From Pseudaestuariivita rosea (GTDB lineage Bacteria > Pseudomonadota > Alphaproteobacteria > Rhodobacterales > Rhodobacteraceae), in contig NZ_JACNMP010000035.1 of the NCBI RefSeq assembly GCF_017592335.1, positions 1-33,319 of the forward strand: a DNA stretch of 33,319 nucleotides, given 5' to 3'. Position numbers and translations under genes: made by a program. Below are positions 7,378 through 15,613 of this stretch, one piece after another (positions within the stretch are counted from its first letter, which is position 1; each line of letters begins with the position of its first letter). The notes under the pieces are model-generated. The model was not told where the DNA came from, did no database searches, and worked only from the letters and a program-made list of their open reading frames with translations.

Positions 7378-9304
7378 TGGTTTCCGTTTCGTTTTCAGGC
7401 GCGGCAGGGGCGTTGTTCTGTTGAGGTGCCGCACCAGGACCGGGCATCGGCGCTTCGATCATTTCAAGGCCGGTGGGCTCTTCCACGACAGGTTCAGGGA
7501 CAATCAGTGAAAAAACGATCCGCCGGTTCAGTTCGCGCCCTTCCTCGGTTTCATTTGTGGCAATGGGCTGGGCTTCGCCATAGCCAACGGCCACCAGACG
7601 GTCAGGTGGGGTGCGTCGTTCGACCAAAGCGCTGCGCACGGCCTCGGCACGTTCCTTGCTCAGCTGTTGGTTCATGATTTCGCGGCCCTGGCTGTCGGTG
7701 TGACCGCCAATTTCGATGCGGAAATCGTGGCAGCCTTGCAGGATTTCGGCGATCTGGTCGATCTTGCCCATACCCAGTTCGTCAACATCGGCTAAACTGG
7801 GTTCGAACGTGATCTTGGTTTCGGATTGCACGTCTTGGATCGCGGCCAGGCATTCTTCGGGATCAAGGAGCGACGCGATGGGATCCAGGGCCTCTTGATA
7901 GGTCACATCGATGGTATAATTTTCAGCCTCGCCCAGTTTTTCGGACAAAAGGCGCGAAATACGGGCGCGGGCGTCGGGGTTGCCGGTGTTACCGCGTACC
8001 TCGACCAATTCCTGTTGCACGACCACGGCGCCATTGTTGACCTCGGTCAGGGCTTGCAGGCCCGCCAGGACACGTTCGGACCAGCCATCGGGCAGGTCTT
8101 CGTCAATCAAAACACCCACATACAGATTCTGTCGGCCGAACCGCGAAATCGCATAGCTTTCAGTGGCGTCGCGCAGCAGTTCACTGGCGACGCGACCGCG
8201 CAGTTGCACAAGCCCTTCGGGGCTGCGGGTGGCGACAAATTCCGGTGCAGCTTCAGCGCCGGGGCGATCCAGTGGTTCGGGCAGGATGGCGTGCAGGCTG
8301 AAGGCGGGTGGCAGACTGCGATCAAGGGCGCCGGCGACGCGGTCGAATACGGCCTGCGGTGTGTCGGGCTGGGCGATCAGCGTCACATCAGTGTCAGCAT
8401 AGGTGATCGACCCGGCACCAAGTTCGGCAACGGCATTGATCCCCATCGCAGTGGCTTCCGCCCATCGCGGCGATGGCATGCCAAGCCCAAGGGTGCAATC
8501 CACGTCGCCTTCTATACCGGCGTCGGTGGCCGCAGTTATGATCTGAGAACGTGTTTCACTCGAGTCCGCCGCACAGGCATCAAAACGCGGGCCATCGTCG
8601 TCAATCAGAAAGCGAAGGGTAAAGGGGGCCAGGACGGGACGCGGGGCGCTGATTTGCAGATCAAGCGCGATTGTATCGGGCGCATTTCGCGACAGCCTGG
8701 TTTCGATCCGGGTCTTATCATCGGCGGTTTCCGCGGCCGCGAAAACAGCGACACGATCAGCCGCGACCGAGATTTTAGAGCGGTCAAAGGTTTCAAGCGC
8801 ATCCAGCCCAAAGTCCAACGCGTTTTCCCAGCCATCGGGAATGGGATATTCCGCCGTTTCCAGCAGATCCGATACGGTTTTGCCGTCTGCCACATCGCTT
8901 ATGCGATCCAATAGATCGTCGCGGTCGAAACTGGCCGGCACCAATCCGATCAGAGAGATACCCTGATCGGTGCGCAGAACCTCGATGGAAAAGCGGGGCG
9001 CAACGGGCGGCGCGCTTCGAGTGATCTCCATCCGGTCTATGATGCGGGCCGCGTCAACAACAGTTCCAATGCTGGACAGGGCGGCAAAGCGCACTGCTTC
9101 ATCCGGGGCTTCACCCGTGATGATGACCTGCAGACCGGATGCTTCAACCTCAGCCCAACGATAGTCCTGTTCATCCAGAATATCGCGAATGTCGACTTCG
9201 GTGCGGCGTTCAATATAATTTGCGCCCTGCGACGCGGTGAAAACGGCGCCACCCGCGGCCACTGCGAAAACTCCGACGACCAGAAAAACAGAAGACAGGC
9301 GCAT
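7370..9304 (-). CDS. Secreted BON-domain / OmpA-family cell envelope protein
   Basis: The 644-residue protein is predicted to act in the periplasm, holding the outer membrane to peptidoglycan. It begins with a signal peptide or anchor (residues 1-25, MRLSSVFLVVGVFAVAAGGA). BON-like domains follow (about 35-95, with SGLQVIITGEAPDEAVRFAA, and similar beta-alpha repeats later). The C-terminal OmpA peptidoglycan-binding domain (about 480-610) shows the signatures EIGGHTDSQG, NQQLSKERAEAVRSAL and GYGEAQPIATN. A Pro/Ala/Asn-rich tail closes the protein. The layout resembles mycobacterial ArfA (BON plus OmpA), a comparison by architecture only. It is the first gene of a two-gene unit with the overlapping coiled-coil gene. 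Confidence 0.88.
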   Translation of the reverse strand: MRLSSVFLVVGVFAVAAGGAVFTASQGANYIERRTEVDIRDILDEQDYRWAEVEASGLQVIITGEAPDEAVRFAALSSIGTVVDAARIIDRMEITRSAPPVAPRFSIEVLRTDQGISLIGLVPASFDRDDLLDRISDVADGKTVSDLLETAEYPIPDGWENALDFGLDALETFDRSKISVAADRVAVFAAAETADDKTRIETRLSRNAPDTIALDLQISAPRPVLAPFTLRFLIDDDGPRFDACAADSSETRSQIITAATDAGIEGDVDCTLGLGMPSPRWAEATAMGINAVAELGAGSITYADTDVTLIAQPDTPQAVFDRVAGALDRSLPPAFSLHAILPEPLDRPGAEAAPEFVATRSPEGLVQLRGRVASELLRDATESYAISRFGRQNLYVGVLIDEDLPDGWSERVLAGLQALTEVNNGAVVVQQELVEVRGNTGNPDARARISRLLSEKLGEAENYTIDVTYQEALDPIASLLDPEECLAAIQDVQSETKITFEPSLADVDELGMGKIDQIAEILQGCHDFRIEIGGHTDSQGREIMNQQLSKERAEAVRSALVERRTPPDRLVAVGYGEAQPIATNETEEGRELNRRIVFSLIVPEPVVEEPTGLEMIEAPMPGPGAAPQQNNAPAAPENETETNE

Positions 9305-9365
9305 TGATCAGTTGTGTTCCCTTGTTCAAGGCTAGCTGCATAAAACACTATTGGACCGGGATCAA

Positions 9366-10334
9366 TCAGACCAGAAGCGCCAGTGCGAAAAACAGCGCAG
9401 GAATCAGGCCTGTTGTACGATTTGAGCGAAAGAGTCGCAGCAATGCATCAGGGTCCTCTACGTCAAGTTTGCGCAATTGCCAGGTCATGTGCCAGCCCAT
9501 CGCCCATGGCCCACCCAATGCGATGACCAGGGCCAGCACGTTATTATGGGTCATCAGTGCCATGATGATGCTGACCGCCATCATGACCACCGTGATCATC
9601 ATGAAGTTGCGCAACCAGAACGGGGTTTTGTCCCCGAAAAGCCGCGCTGTCGATTTTACGCCGATCAGCGCATCGTCTTCGGCATCCTGATGGGCATAGA
9701 TCGTGTCGTAGAACAACGTCCAGGCGATGCCCGCCAGATAGAGCGCTACGGCGGGCAGTTGTAGTGCCCCGGTATGCGCCGTCCAAGCCAGAAGCGCGCC
9801 CCAGTTGAATGCCAACCCCAGAAAAGCCTGCGGCCACCAGGTAAAGCGTTTGGCGAAGGGATAGATCGCAACGGGCAGCAGCGCCAGAATGCCCAGACCG
9901 ATGGCCGCCCAGTTGAACGTTAGCAAGATGCAAAAGGCGATTAGGGCTTGCGCGACCATCCATATGACCGCGCCCCTGACACTGACCTGACCTGATGGTA
10001 TGGGCCGCGATTTCGTGCGTGCGACGGCGGCGTCGATATCCCGATCACTGATATCGTTCCATGTGCATCCCGCGCCGCGCATCAGCCAGGCCCCGATGGC
10101 GCAGGCCACTGCGATCCACCCATCGTACCAGCTGACCGATTGTGTTGTCAGACAGGCCAGCGCCAGACCCCACCAGCAGGGCAGCAGTAACAGCCATGTT
10201 CCAATGGGGCGGTCGGCCCGCGACAGCCGCAAATAGGGGCGAGTGACCTCGGGGGCGAGTGTATCGACCCAGTTGCCTTTGACGGCGTCGGCCACCGTTC
10301 CGTTCGGTTCTGGTGTCTGTGGGGCTTCAGTCAT
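9366..10334 (-). CDS. ubiA: 4-hydroxybenzoate polyprenyltransferase
   Basis: Attaches the polyprenyl chain to 4-hydroxybenzoate, the membrane-committing step of ubiquinone synthesis. The 322-residue protein has the two Asp-rich catalytic motifs of UbiA enzymes: NDISDRDID at 93-101 and DTIYAHQD at 210-217, which bind Mg-diphosphate. About eight hydrophobic helices surround them, from LLLLPCWWGLALA (48-60) to the C-terminus. The N-terminal 30 residues are hydrophilic, and R38-S-R-A-D-R-P-I-G matches the family entry motif. The frame continues upstream to 10730, but ATG 10334 is chosen since homology begins after it and the rest overlaps rsmE. It starts directly against rsmE on the other strand. 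Confidence 0.95.
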   Translation of the reverse strand: MTEAPQTPEPNGTVADAVKGNWVDTLAPEVTRPYLRLSRADRPIGTWLLLLPCWWGLALACLTTQSVSWYDGWIAVACAIGAWLMRGAGCTWNDISDRDIDAAVARTKSRPIPSGQVSVRGAVIWMVAQALIAFCILLTFNWAAIGLGILALLPVAIYPFAKRFTWWPQAFLGLAFNWGALLAWTAHTGALQLPAVALYLAGIAWTLFYDTIYAHQDAEDDALIGVKSTARLFGDKTPFWLRNFMMITVVMMAVSIIMALMTHNNVLALVIALGGPWAMGWHMTWQLRKLDVEDPDALLRLFRSNRTTGLIPALFFALALLV

Positions 10335-10346
10335 ATGGTTGGGTCC

Positions 10347-11066
10347 ATGACAGCGAAAATCAGACTTTATGTAGATCACCCGATGGGCCAAGGGCAAACC
10401 ATTCCCCTGGACCGGGATCAGTCGAATTATCTTTTTAATGTGATGCGGCAGGGCATTGGGGATCAGATTCTGGTCTTTAACGGGCGGGATGGCGAATATT
10501 TGGCGTCTGTCAGTGCTGCCGGCAAGCGGAGCGGGGCTTTGACCTGCGACCATCAAACGCGGCCTCTGCAGATGCCACCCGATCTTTGGCTGCTGTTTGC
10601 GCCGATCAAAAAGGCGCGGACCGACTTCATTGTGGAAAAAGCCGCTGAAATGGGCGCCGCCCGGATCATGCCGGTTCAGACAGACTATACCAACGCCGAA
10701 CGTATCCGTCAGGATCGTTTGCAGGCCCATGCGATTGAAGCGGCCGAGCAGTGTGGCGGCACCTTTGTCCCCACGGTCGAGGCCTTGCAGCGGTTGGATA
10801 AGGTATTGGATAGCTGGCCGGCTGAGCGCCAGTTGATCTTCTGCGATGAAGAAAAGGTGGGGCAGGGCTTGGCGCTGAAAGCCGGGTCATCGCAGCCCTC
10901 GGCCATCCTGATCGGACCCGAGGGCGGCTTTAGCCCGGATGAGCGTGCACGGTTGATGGAGCTACCATTTGTCACAACGATCAGTCTTGGTCCCCGCATC
11001 CTGCGCGCCGACACGGCCGCGGTCGCGGCGCTGACGCTTTGGCAGGATCGTTTGGGGGATTGGTGA
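10347..11066 (+). CDS. rsmE: 16S rRNA (uracil1498-N3)-methyltransferase
   Basis: Methylates N3 of U1498 in 16S rRNA, using S-adenosylmethionine, on the 30S subunit. The 239-residue SPOUT-fold protein shows an N-terminal PUA-like part (to about 70, LFNVMRQGIGDQILVFNG) and the knot signatures ILIGPEGGFSPDERARL and LGPRILRADTAAVAAL near the C-terminus, which form the SAM site. Two starts are possible: ATG 10335 and ATG 10347; the second has GGTTGGG about 3-9 bases before it and gives MTAKIRLYV. The gene is head-to-head with ubiA with at most 12 bases between starts, and a membrane-protein gene follows. Confidence 0.95.
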   Translation: MTAKIRLYVDHPMGQGQTIPLDRDQSNYLFNVMRQGIGDQILVFNGRDGEYLASVSAAGKRSGALTCDHQTRPLQMPPDLWLLFAPIKKARTDFIVEKAAEMGAARIMPVQTDYTNAERIRQDRLQAHAIEAAEQCGGTFVPTVEALQRLDKVLDSWPAERQLIFCDEEKVGQGLALKAGSSQPSAILIGPEGGFSPDERARLMELPFVTTISLGPRILRADTAAVAALTLWQDRLGDW

Positions 11067-11109
11067 CGGTTTTGGCAGGCAAATTTCAAATCGTAAAAGG
11101 CACGATTGC

Positions 11110-11640
11110 ATGAGCTTTATTCGCCCCGAGGTTCAGCACTTTATCCGTCGCTGGCGCGAGGTGATTGCCGGGCTGGTGGTGATGCTTTTTGGGGTCTACT
11201 TGCTGATCGCGGGCGTCGGTCTTCAGGTCGCGTTGGGCGGTGTGCTGGTGGTCGGCGGTTTGGTGGGCGGTCTGGCGGGGTACAGACGGGCGCGATTTGC
11301 GACCGGCAGTGGCGGCGTTGGCGTTGTTGAGCTGGACGAACGGCTGATCACCTATTTCGCGCCGCAAGGGGGGCGATCGGTGTCCATCGATGATCTGGTT
11401 CGGCTTGAGGTCAGGACGACCAACAAGGGTCCCTTTGTCAACGATCTGTTCTGGTACCTGCATTCCAGTGACAGCTATACGCCGCTGATTATTCCCAACG
11501 ATGCCAAGGGGGTTGAATGCATGTTCGATGTGATCAACGCGCTGCCGGGGGCCGATTACAAAACCGCCACAACGGCCATGACCAGCGCTGAAAATGCCAA
11601 TTTCGTGATCTGGCAGAAAAGCGCGGTTGCCCTGCATTGA
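11110..11640 (+). CDS. Two-helix inner-membrane protein of unknown function
   Basis: No family is recognised. The 176-residue protein has a basic N-terminal segment (1-17), two closely spaced hydrophobic helices (about 18-35, VIAGLVVMLFGVYLLIAG, and 38-56, rich in Gly/Val), and a soluble C-terminal domain of about 115 residues. That domain contains a conserved-looking strand pattern, VGVVELDERLITYFAPQGG and then SIDDLVRLEVRT, which recalls PH-like membrane-protein domains (weak impression). It lies 43 bases after rsmE and 60 before gshA on the same strand, so it probably shares their transcript. An AAAGG lies about 9 bases before the ATG. Confidence 0.8.
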   Translation: MSFIRPEVQHFIRRWREVIAGLVVMLFGVYLLIAGVGLQVALGGVLVVGGLVGGLAGYRRARFATGSGGVGVVELDERLITYFAPQGGRSVSIDDLVRLEVRTTNKGPFVNDLFWYLHSSDSYTPLIIPNDAKGVECMFDVINALPGADYKTATTAMTSAENANFVIWQKSAVALH

Positions 11641-11700
11641 CATAAGGATGCTTTCGCATCACCCCTTAAGACCAATTTGTTCACATCGGAGCGCCCATTC

Positions 11701-13071
11701 ATGTCTATTCCACAATCCGGCGGCGGGCCGATCGAACACTATGATCAACTGGCGGAATATCTGGCCAGCGGCTGCAAACCCAAGGAGGATTGGCGCATCG
11801 GGACCGAACACGAAAAGTTCGGATATTGCGCCGATACGCTGAAGCCTTTGCCCTACGATGGGCCACGATCGATCAAGGCGATCCTGGAAGGCATGCGCGA
11901 AGCCTTTGGCTGGGATCCCTTGTATGAGGGCGAAAATATCATCGGATTGCAGAAAGATGGCGCAAACATCAGCTTGGAACCGGGCGGGCAGTTGGAACTG
12001 TCTGGCGCGCCGCTGCAAACGATCCACGAAACCTGCGATGAGGTGAACGAACATCTGCGACAGGTTCAGACAGTGGCCGACCGTATCGGGGCGCGTTTCA
12101 TTGGCCTGGGTGCTGCGCCCGAGTGGACGCATGATCAGATGCCGATGATGCCCAAGGGGCGGTACAAGCTGATGACCGACTACATGGATCGTGTCGGCAC
12201 CCACGGCAAACAGATGATGTACCGGACGTGCACTGTGCAGGTGAACCTGGATTTTTCATCTGAGGCCGACATGGTGCAAAAGCTGCGTGTTGCGCTGGCA
12301 TTGCAGCCTGTGGCGACGGCGCTTTTTGCGAACTCACCCTTTTTCGAAGGCAAGCCGAATGGTCACAAAAGCTGGCGGTCGCGGATCTGGCGGGATCTGG
12401 ATGCGGATCGCACAGGCATGTTGTCTTTTGTTTTTGAAGATGGCTTCGGGTTTCAGCGTTGGGTGGACTATGCATTGGATGTGCCGATGTATTTTGTCTA
12501 TCGCGACGGCCGCTATATTGACGCGCTTGGGCAGTCCTTCCGCGACTTTCTGAAAGGTGAATTGCCTGCGCTGCCGGGCGAAAAGCCCACGCTGTCGGAT
12601 TGGGCCGATCATCTGACAACCCTGTTCCCCGAAGCGCGGATCAAGAAGTATATTGAGATGCGTGGTGCCGATGGTGGCCCGTGGCGCAGGCTTTGCGCGC
12701 TGCCTGCCTTCTGGGTGGGGTTGGTCTACGATCAGGCGTCGCTGGATGCGGCGTGGGATCTGGTGAAAGACTGGTCGCCAGAGACACGCGAGGGTCTGCG
12801 TGTGGCGGCATCAGAGCAGGGTTTGGCCGCTGATGTCAGTGGCATTCGGATGCATGATTTAGCGAAAGAGGTGCTAGCGATTGCCGATGCAGGTTTGAAG
12901 GCACGTGCGCGCGCCGGCGCCGGTGGCTTGGTCCCGGACGAGACCCATTTTCTGAATGCATTGAAAGAAACTGTTGAATCAGGCCTGACGCCTGCCGATG
13001 AGTTACTGCTAAAATACAACCATGAGTGGAATAAGAATCTATCGTGTGTATACAAAGAATACTCATATTAG
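11701..13071 (+). CDS. gshA: Glutamate-cysteine ligase, plant/alphaproteobacterial type
   Basis: Joins glutamate to cysteine with ATP, the first and rate-limiting step of glutathione synthesis, in the cytosol. The 456-residue length fits the plant-type class found in alphaproteobacteria. Signatures include WRIGTEHEKFGY (31-42), SLEPGGQLELSGAP (about 91-104), the HxTCxxxxN-like HETCDEVNEHL (about 109-119), MYRTCTVQVNLDFSSE (about 174-189) and the SWRSRIWRDLDADRTGM loop (about 224-240). The ATG at 11701 has GGAG about 11 bases upstream; the frame also opens at ATG 11677. The coding sequence ends in an AT-rich segment that leads into the next gene's promoter region. gshB is not in the window. 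Confidence 0.95.
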   Translation: MSIPQSGGGPIEHYDQLAEYLASGCKPKEDWRIGTEHEKFGYCADTLKPLPYDGPRSIKAILEGMREAFGWDPLYEGENIIGLQKDGANISLEPGGQLELSGAPLQTIHETCDEVNEHLRQVQTVADRIGARFIGLGAAPEWTHDQMPMMPKGRYKLMTDYMDRVGTHGKQMMYRTCTVQVNLDFSSEADMVQKLRVALALQPVATALFANSPFFEGKPNGHKSWRSRIWRDLDADRTGMLSFVFEDGFGFQRWVDYALDVPMYFVYRDGRYIDALGQSFRDFLKGELPALPGEKPTLSDWADHLTTLFPEARIKKYIEMRGADGGPWRRLCALPAFWVGLVYDQASLDAAWDLVKDWSPETREGLRVAASEQGLAADVSGIRMHDLAKEVLAIADAGLKARARAGAGGLVPDETHFLNALKETVESGLTPADELLLKYNHEWNKNLSCVYKEYSY

Positions 13072-13188
13072 GTTAATTGGTTAATAATCTAATAATTTTG
13101 ACGCTAATTTCGCAATATTCCTCGACTTTGACATAATCATAACATTATCTTCCGCTTTGAGGGCCGGGGATAATAAAGGGTTATTAAA
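13072..13188 (+). promoter_or_regulatory. AT-rich leader of the PstS-like/OmpA gene, with an 11-bp-period direct repeat
   Basis: This 117-base region is much richer in AT than its surroundings. At 13128-13145 the heptamers TTGACAT and ATAACAT are separated by four bases. The 7+4+7 spacing is that of PhoB boxes, but the match to CTGTCAT is only 5/7 and 4/7. TTGACA at 13128-13133 could also be a plain -35 box, though no good -10 lies 17 bases on. An AAAGGG ribosome site ends about 9 bases before ATG 13189. Confidence 0.3.
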
Positions 13189-14661
13189 ATGGTTAACAAA
13201 CATAGAACATCAACATCCCTCAGCACCTTTGGATTGGGTGTTGCGCTTATTTTTAGCGCTGCAGGATTTGCCAAAGCACAGGATACGTTGAATCCGCAGA
13301 CATTTCGCGCTGATGTGACCATCGCCGGGTCCGACACGATCGGCGAAAACATCATGCCGTTTTTGTTCAGCGGATATGCCGAGTCGCTGGGTGCGGCTGC
13401 GACCGTGGTCGAGGTTGATAAAGATGATGTTACAACACCAAGCGGTGAAGATGAAATGCTGGTCGAAATCATCGGAAACGACGGGTTTGGTGACCCTGTC
13501 GCAAATGTCCGTGTCATCCAGTCAGGGTCATCGGATGGCTTGGAATCGCTGCTGAACCGTGACGTTGAAATCAGCATGGCCACGCGCCGTATTCGTGACG
13601 AAGAGGTTGCTGAATTCGCCGCGGTTGGTGCCCGTGATATGCGGGATTTCCGACAAGAGCACGTCGTGGCCATTGACACGGTGGTTCTGATCGTGAACCC
13701 GGAAAACCCTGTCGATGAAATCGCGCTGCAGGATCTGGCGGCGATCTATAAGGGTGAAATCACGAATTGGTCCCAGGTTGGCGGTCCCAACGCACCCATC
13801 AACGCCTATACTCGGCAAGAGGGTTCAGGCACCGCGCGGTCGATCTATCGCACCATCGCGCCAAATGACGAAGATTTCAAACCTGCTGCCAACATTAATG
13901 TGGCTGATGGCACCAGTGAGATGATCGAATCTATCCGCAATGATCCCAATGCACTTGGGTTTGCCAGTTATTCGCGCAAGCGTGATACCAAACCGCTTAG
14001 TCTGATCAGCTTCTGTGGAATCACGGTTTCACCCGAACCCTTTACGGCAAAGGCGGAAGAGTATCTGTTCCAGCGTCGGTTCCACCTGTACACACGGCCG
14101 GATACTCTGTCCGACAAGGGTCAGGCCATTATCGACTTTGCGCTGTCACCAGGCGCTGACGATGTGATCACCAAGTCAGGCTATATCAATCTGGGCATTG
14201 AGGCACGCGATCAAAGCGAATCGACAGAACGGATGCGCGATGTGCTGCGCAGCACGGATAACCCAGCTGAACTGACTCTGATGCGCGATATCATGGTGGA
14301 TATGTTTGACTGGGACCGTCTGTCATCCACGTTCCGCTTTGCCTATGGCTCGGCCAATCTGGAAGGTAAGGCGCTGCGGGATCTGGATCGTTTGATACAG
14401 TATCTTAATGACAGTCCCGATATCAGCGAAATTGCTGTCGTAGGCTTTACCGACTCGGACGGCAGCTTCGAATCCAACCGCGTTCTGTCTATCGCGCGGG
14501 CCGAACGGGTGGCCCAGGCCCTGCGCCAGACCGCAGGCGATGCGCTGCGCAATGTTGATGTCGTGACGAAGGGTTATGGCGAACTGTCGCCGGCCGTTTG
14601 CAACAACACCTCAGACGAAAAGGCCCTGAATCGCCGTGTGGAAATCTGGGTGCGCAAGTAA
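13189..14661 (+). CDS. PstS-like periplasmic binding protein fused to an OmpA domain
   Basis: The 490-residue secreted protein joins two known modules. A signal peptide (1-30, ending SAAGFAKAQ) is followed by a phosphate-type binding domain (about 40-330): TIAGSDTIGENIMPFL, then VRVIQSGSSDGLESLL, ISMATRRIRDEE, and INAYTRQEGSGTARSIY, the loop pattern that hydrogen-bonds oxyanions in PstS. The C-terminal OmpA domain (about 370-490) has FAYGSANLEG, VVGFTDSDGS, SNRVLSIARAERVAQAL and KGYGELSP, ending RRVEIWVRK. It would bind peptidoglycan while displaying a ligand-binding domain. No pstCAB transporter genes adjoin it, so it may sense or scavenge rather than feed a transporter (inference). It ends at a strong hairpin. 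Confidence 0.92.
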   Translation: MVNKHRTSTSLSTFGLGVALIFSAAGFAKAQDTLNPQTFRADVTIAGSDTIGENIMPFLFSGYAESLGAAATVVEVDKDDVTTPSGEDEMLVEIIGNDGFGDPVANVRVIQSGSSDGLESLLNRDVEISMATRRIRDEEVAEFAAVGARDMRDFRQEHVVAIDTVVLIVNPENPVDEIALQDLAAIYKGEITNWSQVGGPNAPINAYTRQEGSGTARSIYRTIAPNDEDFKPAANINVADGTSEMIESIRNDPNALGFASYSRKRDTKPLSLISFCGITVSPEPFTAKAEEYLFQRRFHLYTRPDTLSDKGQAIIDFALSPGADDVITKSGYINLGIEARDQSESTERMRDVLRSTDNPAELTLMRDIMVDMFDWDRLSSTFRFAYGSANLEGKALRDLDRLIQYLNDSPDISEIAVVGFTDSDGSFESNRVLSIARAERVAQALRQTAGDALRNVDVVTKGYGELSPAVCNNTSDEKALNRRVEIWVRK

Positions 14662-14674
14662 CGTATCAAACATT

Positions 14675-14705
14675 GCATCACCCTGCATATCGGGGTGATG
14701 CTTTA
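14675..14705. terminator. Bidirectional intrinsic terminator between convergent genes
   Basis: GCATCACCC (14675-14683) pairs perfectly with GGGTGATGC (14693-14701) around a 9-base loop and is followed by TTTAATT on the + strand. It lies 13 bases after the PstS-like/OmpA gene and 1 base beyond the stop of the convergent ABC permease. The 3' T-run is short, so termination strength is uncertain. Confidence 0.75.
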
Positions 14706-15494
14706 ATTATTCAGCAAATCGCGATGGAACCGCCGCAAAAGCAGCATACCCGTCGCCCAAAGACCCATCGATAGAAAGAAAACATACAGTACCGAGGTGT
14801 AATTTGCATCATAGGTCACAAACAGCCCGCTGCGCATGATGCCGATGATGTGGATCAGCGGGTTGTACCACAGCAGATCGTCATAGGGGCTGGGAACGCT
14901 GTCGAATGTGAACAAAATGCCCGAAATGATGAACAAGGGTTTGTTCAGGATCGACCAAATCCTATCCCATAGCGGAAAGCGTTCGATCATATAGCAATTG
15001 AATGTACCAACACCGCAGGCCAGCAGCATGGTCAATGCCATGGCCAGCAGGATTTGCGGCACGTCGATAATAATGTTCAGATCGAAAAACAGCACGATCC
15101 CCGTCACGACGATCACGAACACGATCACATGGGTCATCGTGTTCAGGATCAGACGGCCGAAAAGCGCGTCGACAAAAGTGACACTGGGGTAAAACAAAAG
15201 CGGCCGCGAAAATCCGATGGCAAAACCCATTTTCTGTGTAATATCAGCGTACATCATGTAAGACATGTAGCCGGACGCATAGAAGATCGCGAAATTTGTC
15301 CCGATGGGCGGGTTATCGAAAGCAATCGAAAAGACGATACTCAGCAAGGTGATCGCTGCAATCGGTTCCAGAAGGGCCCATAGATAGCCGCCCGGTGATC
15401 TGCCATAGGTGGTCGCCATTTCCCGCAGCATCAGGGCAAAGACTGTGCGCACTGTTCGAAACCGTATTTTTTGCATTGCAGGTTGTATCGCCAT
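14703..15494 (-). CDS. kpsM: Polysaccharide export ABC transporter permease (KpsM-like, ABC-2 type)
   Basis: Forms the inner-membrane channel of an ABC-2 exporter for capsule or other surface polysaccharide. The 263-residue protein has the family length, an N-terminal cytosolic RTVFALMLREMATTYGRSPGGYLWALLEPI segment (given here by its span, residues 14-43; the key pieces are LMLREM and GYLWALLEP), and six hydrophobic helices. The cytoplasmic loop FNCYMIERFPLWDRIW (about 165-180) is typical of KpsM/Wzm permeases. ATG 15494 has an AGGTGG site about 7 bases upstream. Its partners, a KpsE-like protein and the KpsT ATPase, lie on the opposite strand across a shared promoter region. No glycosyltransferases are in the window. 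Confidence 0.9.
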   Translation of the reverse strand: MAIQPAMQKIRFRTVRTVFALMLREMATTYGRSPGGYLWALLEPIAAITLLSIVFSIAFDNPPIGTNFAIFYASGYMSYMMYADITQKMGFAIGFSRPLLFYPSVTFVDALFGRLILNTMTHVIVFVIVVTGIVLFFDLNIIIDVPQILLAMALTMLLACGVGTFNCYMIERFPLWDRIWSILNKPLFIISGILFTFDSVPSPYDDLLWYNPLIHIIGIMRSGLFVTYDANYTSVLYVFFLSMGLWATGMLLLRRFHRDLLNN

Positions 15495-15613
15495 GCAATT
15501 CCACCTTAATTAGAGCTATCTCGCCGAAAACTGGCAACTGGTTTTTTGACCATTTACCATAATTTGACATACAACCATTATTACGGTGACTGGCTTTAAG
15601 AAAGGTCAAAGCG
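15495..15613. promoter_or_regulatory. Divergent promoter region between kpsM-like and kpsE-like genes
   Basis: About 119 AT-rich bases separate the two transcription units. Two TTTGAC hexamers (around 15546 and 15561) could be -35 elements for rightward transcription, but neither has a clear -10 at the right distance. The strand-opposed layout requires promoters here for both units, so this assignment rests on context. Confidence 0.35.

Noticed and set aside
7826-8914. 362-codon open frame on the + strand opposite the OmpA-domain gene
   Set aside because: It has no ribosome site or recognisable domain and is rich in Arg/Gly/Gln as expected for the antisense of a high-GC coding region. The minus-strand protein shows clear OmpA motifs.
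10335-10730. Upstream extension of the ubiA frame
   Set aside because: The extra 132 codons overlap rsmE on the other strand and carry no UbiA homology, so ATG 10334 is used instead.
11643-11669. Stem-loop GATGC-TTTC-GCATC before gshA
   Set aside because: The stem is only 5 bp with no T-run. It could be a weak leader structure, but it is too common a pattern to report as a terminator.
13137-13679. 180-codon Ser/Thr-rich frame on the - strand opposite the PstS-like gene
   Set aside because: The composition is that of a shadow frame. It begins inside the conserved binding domain and has no ribosome site.
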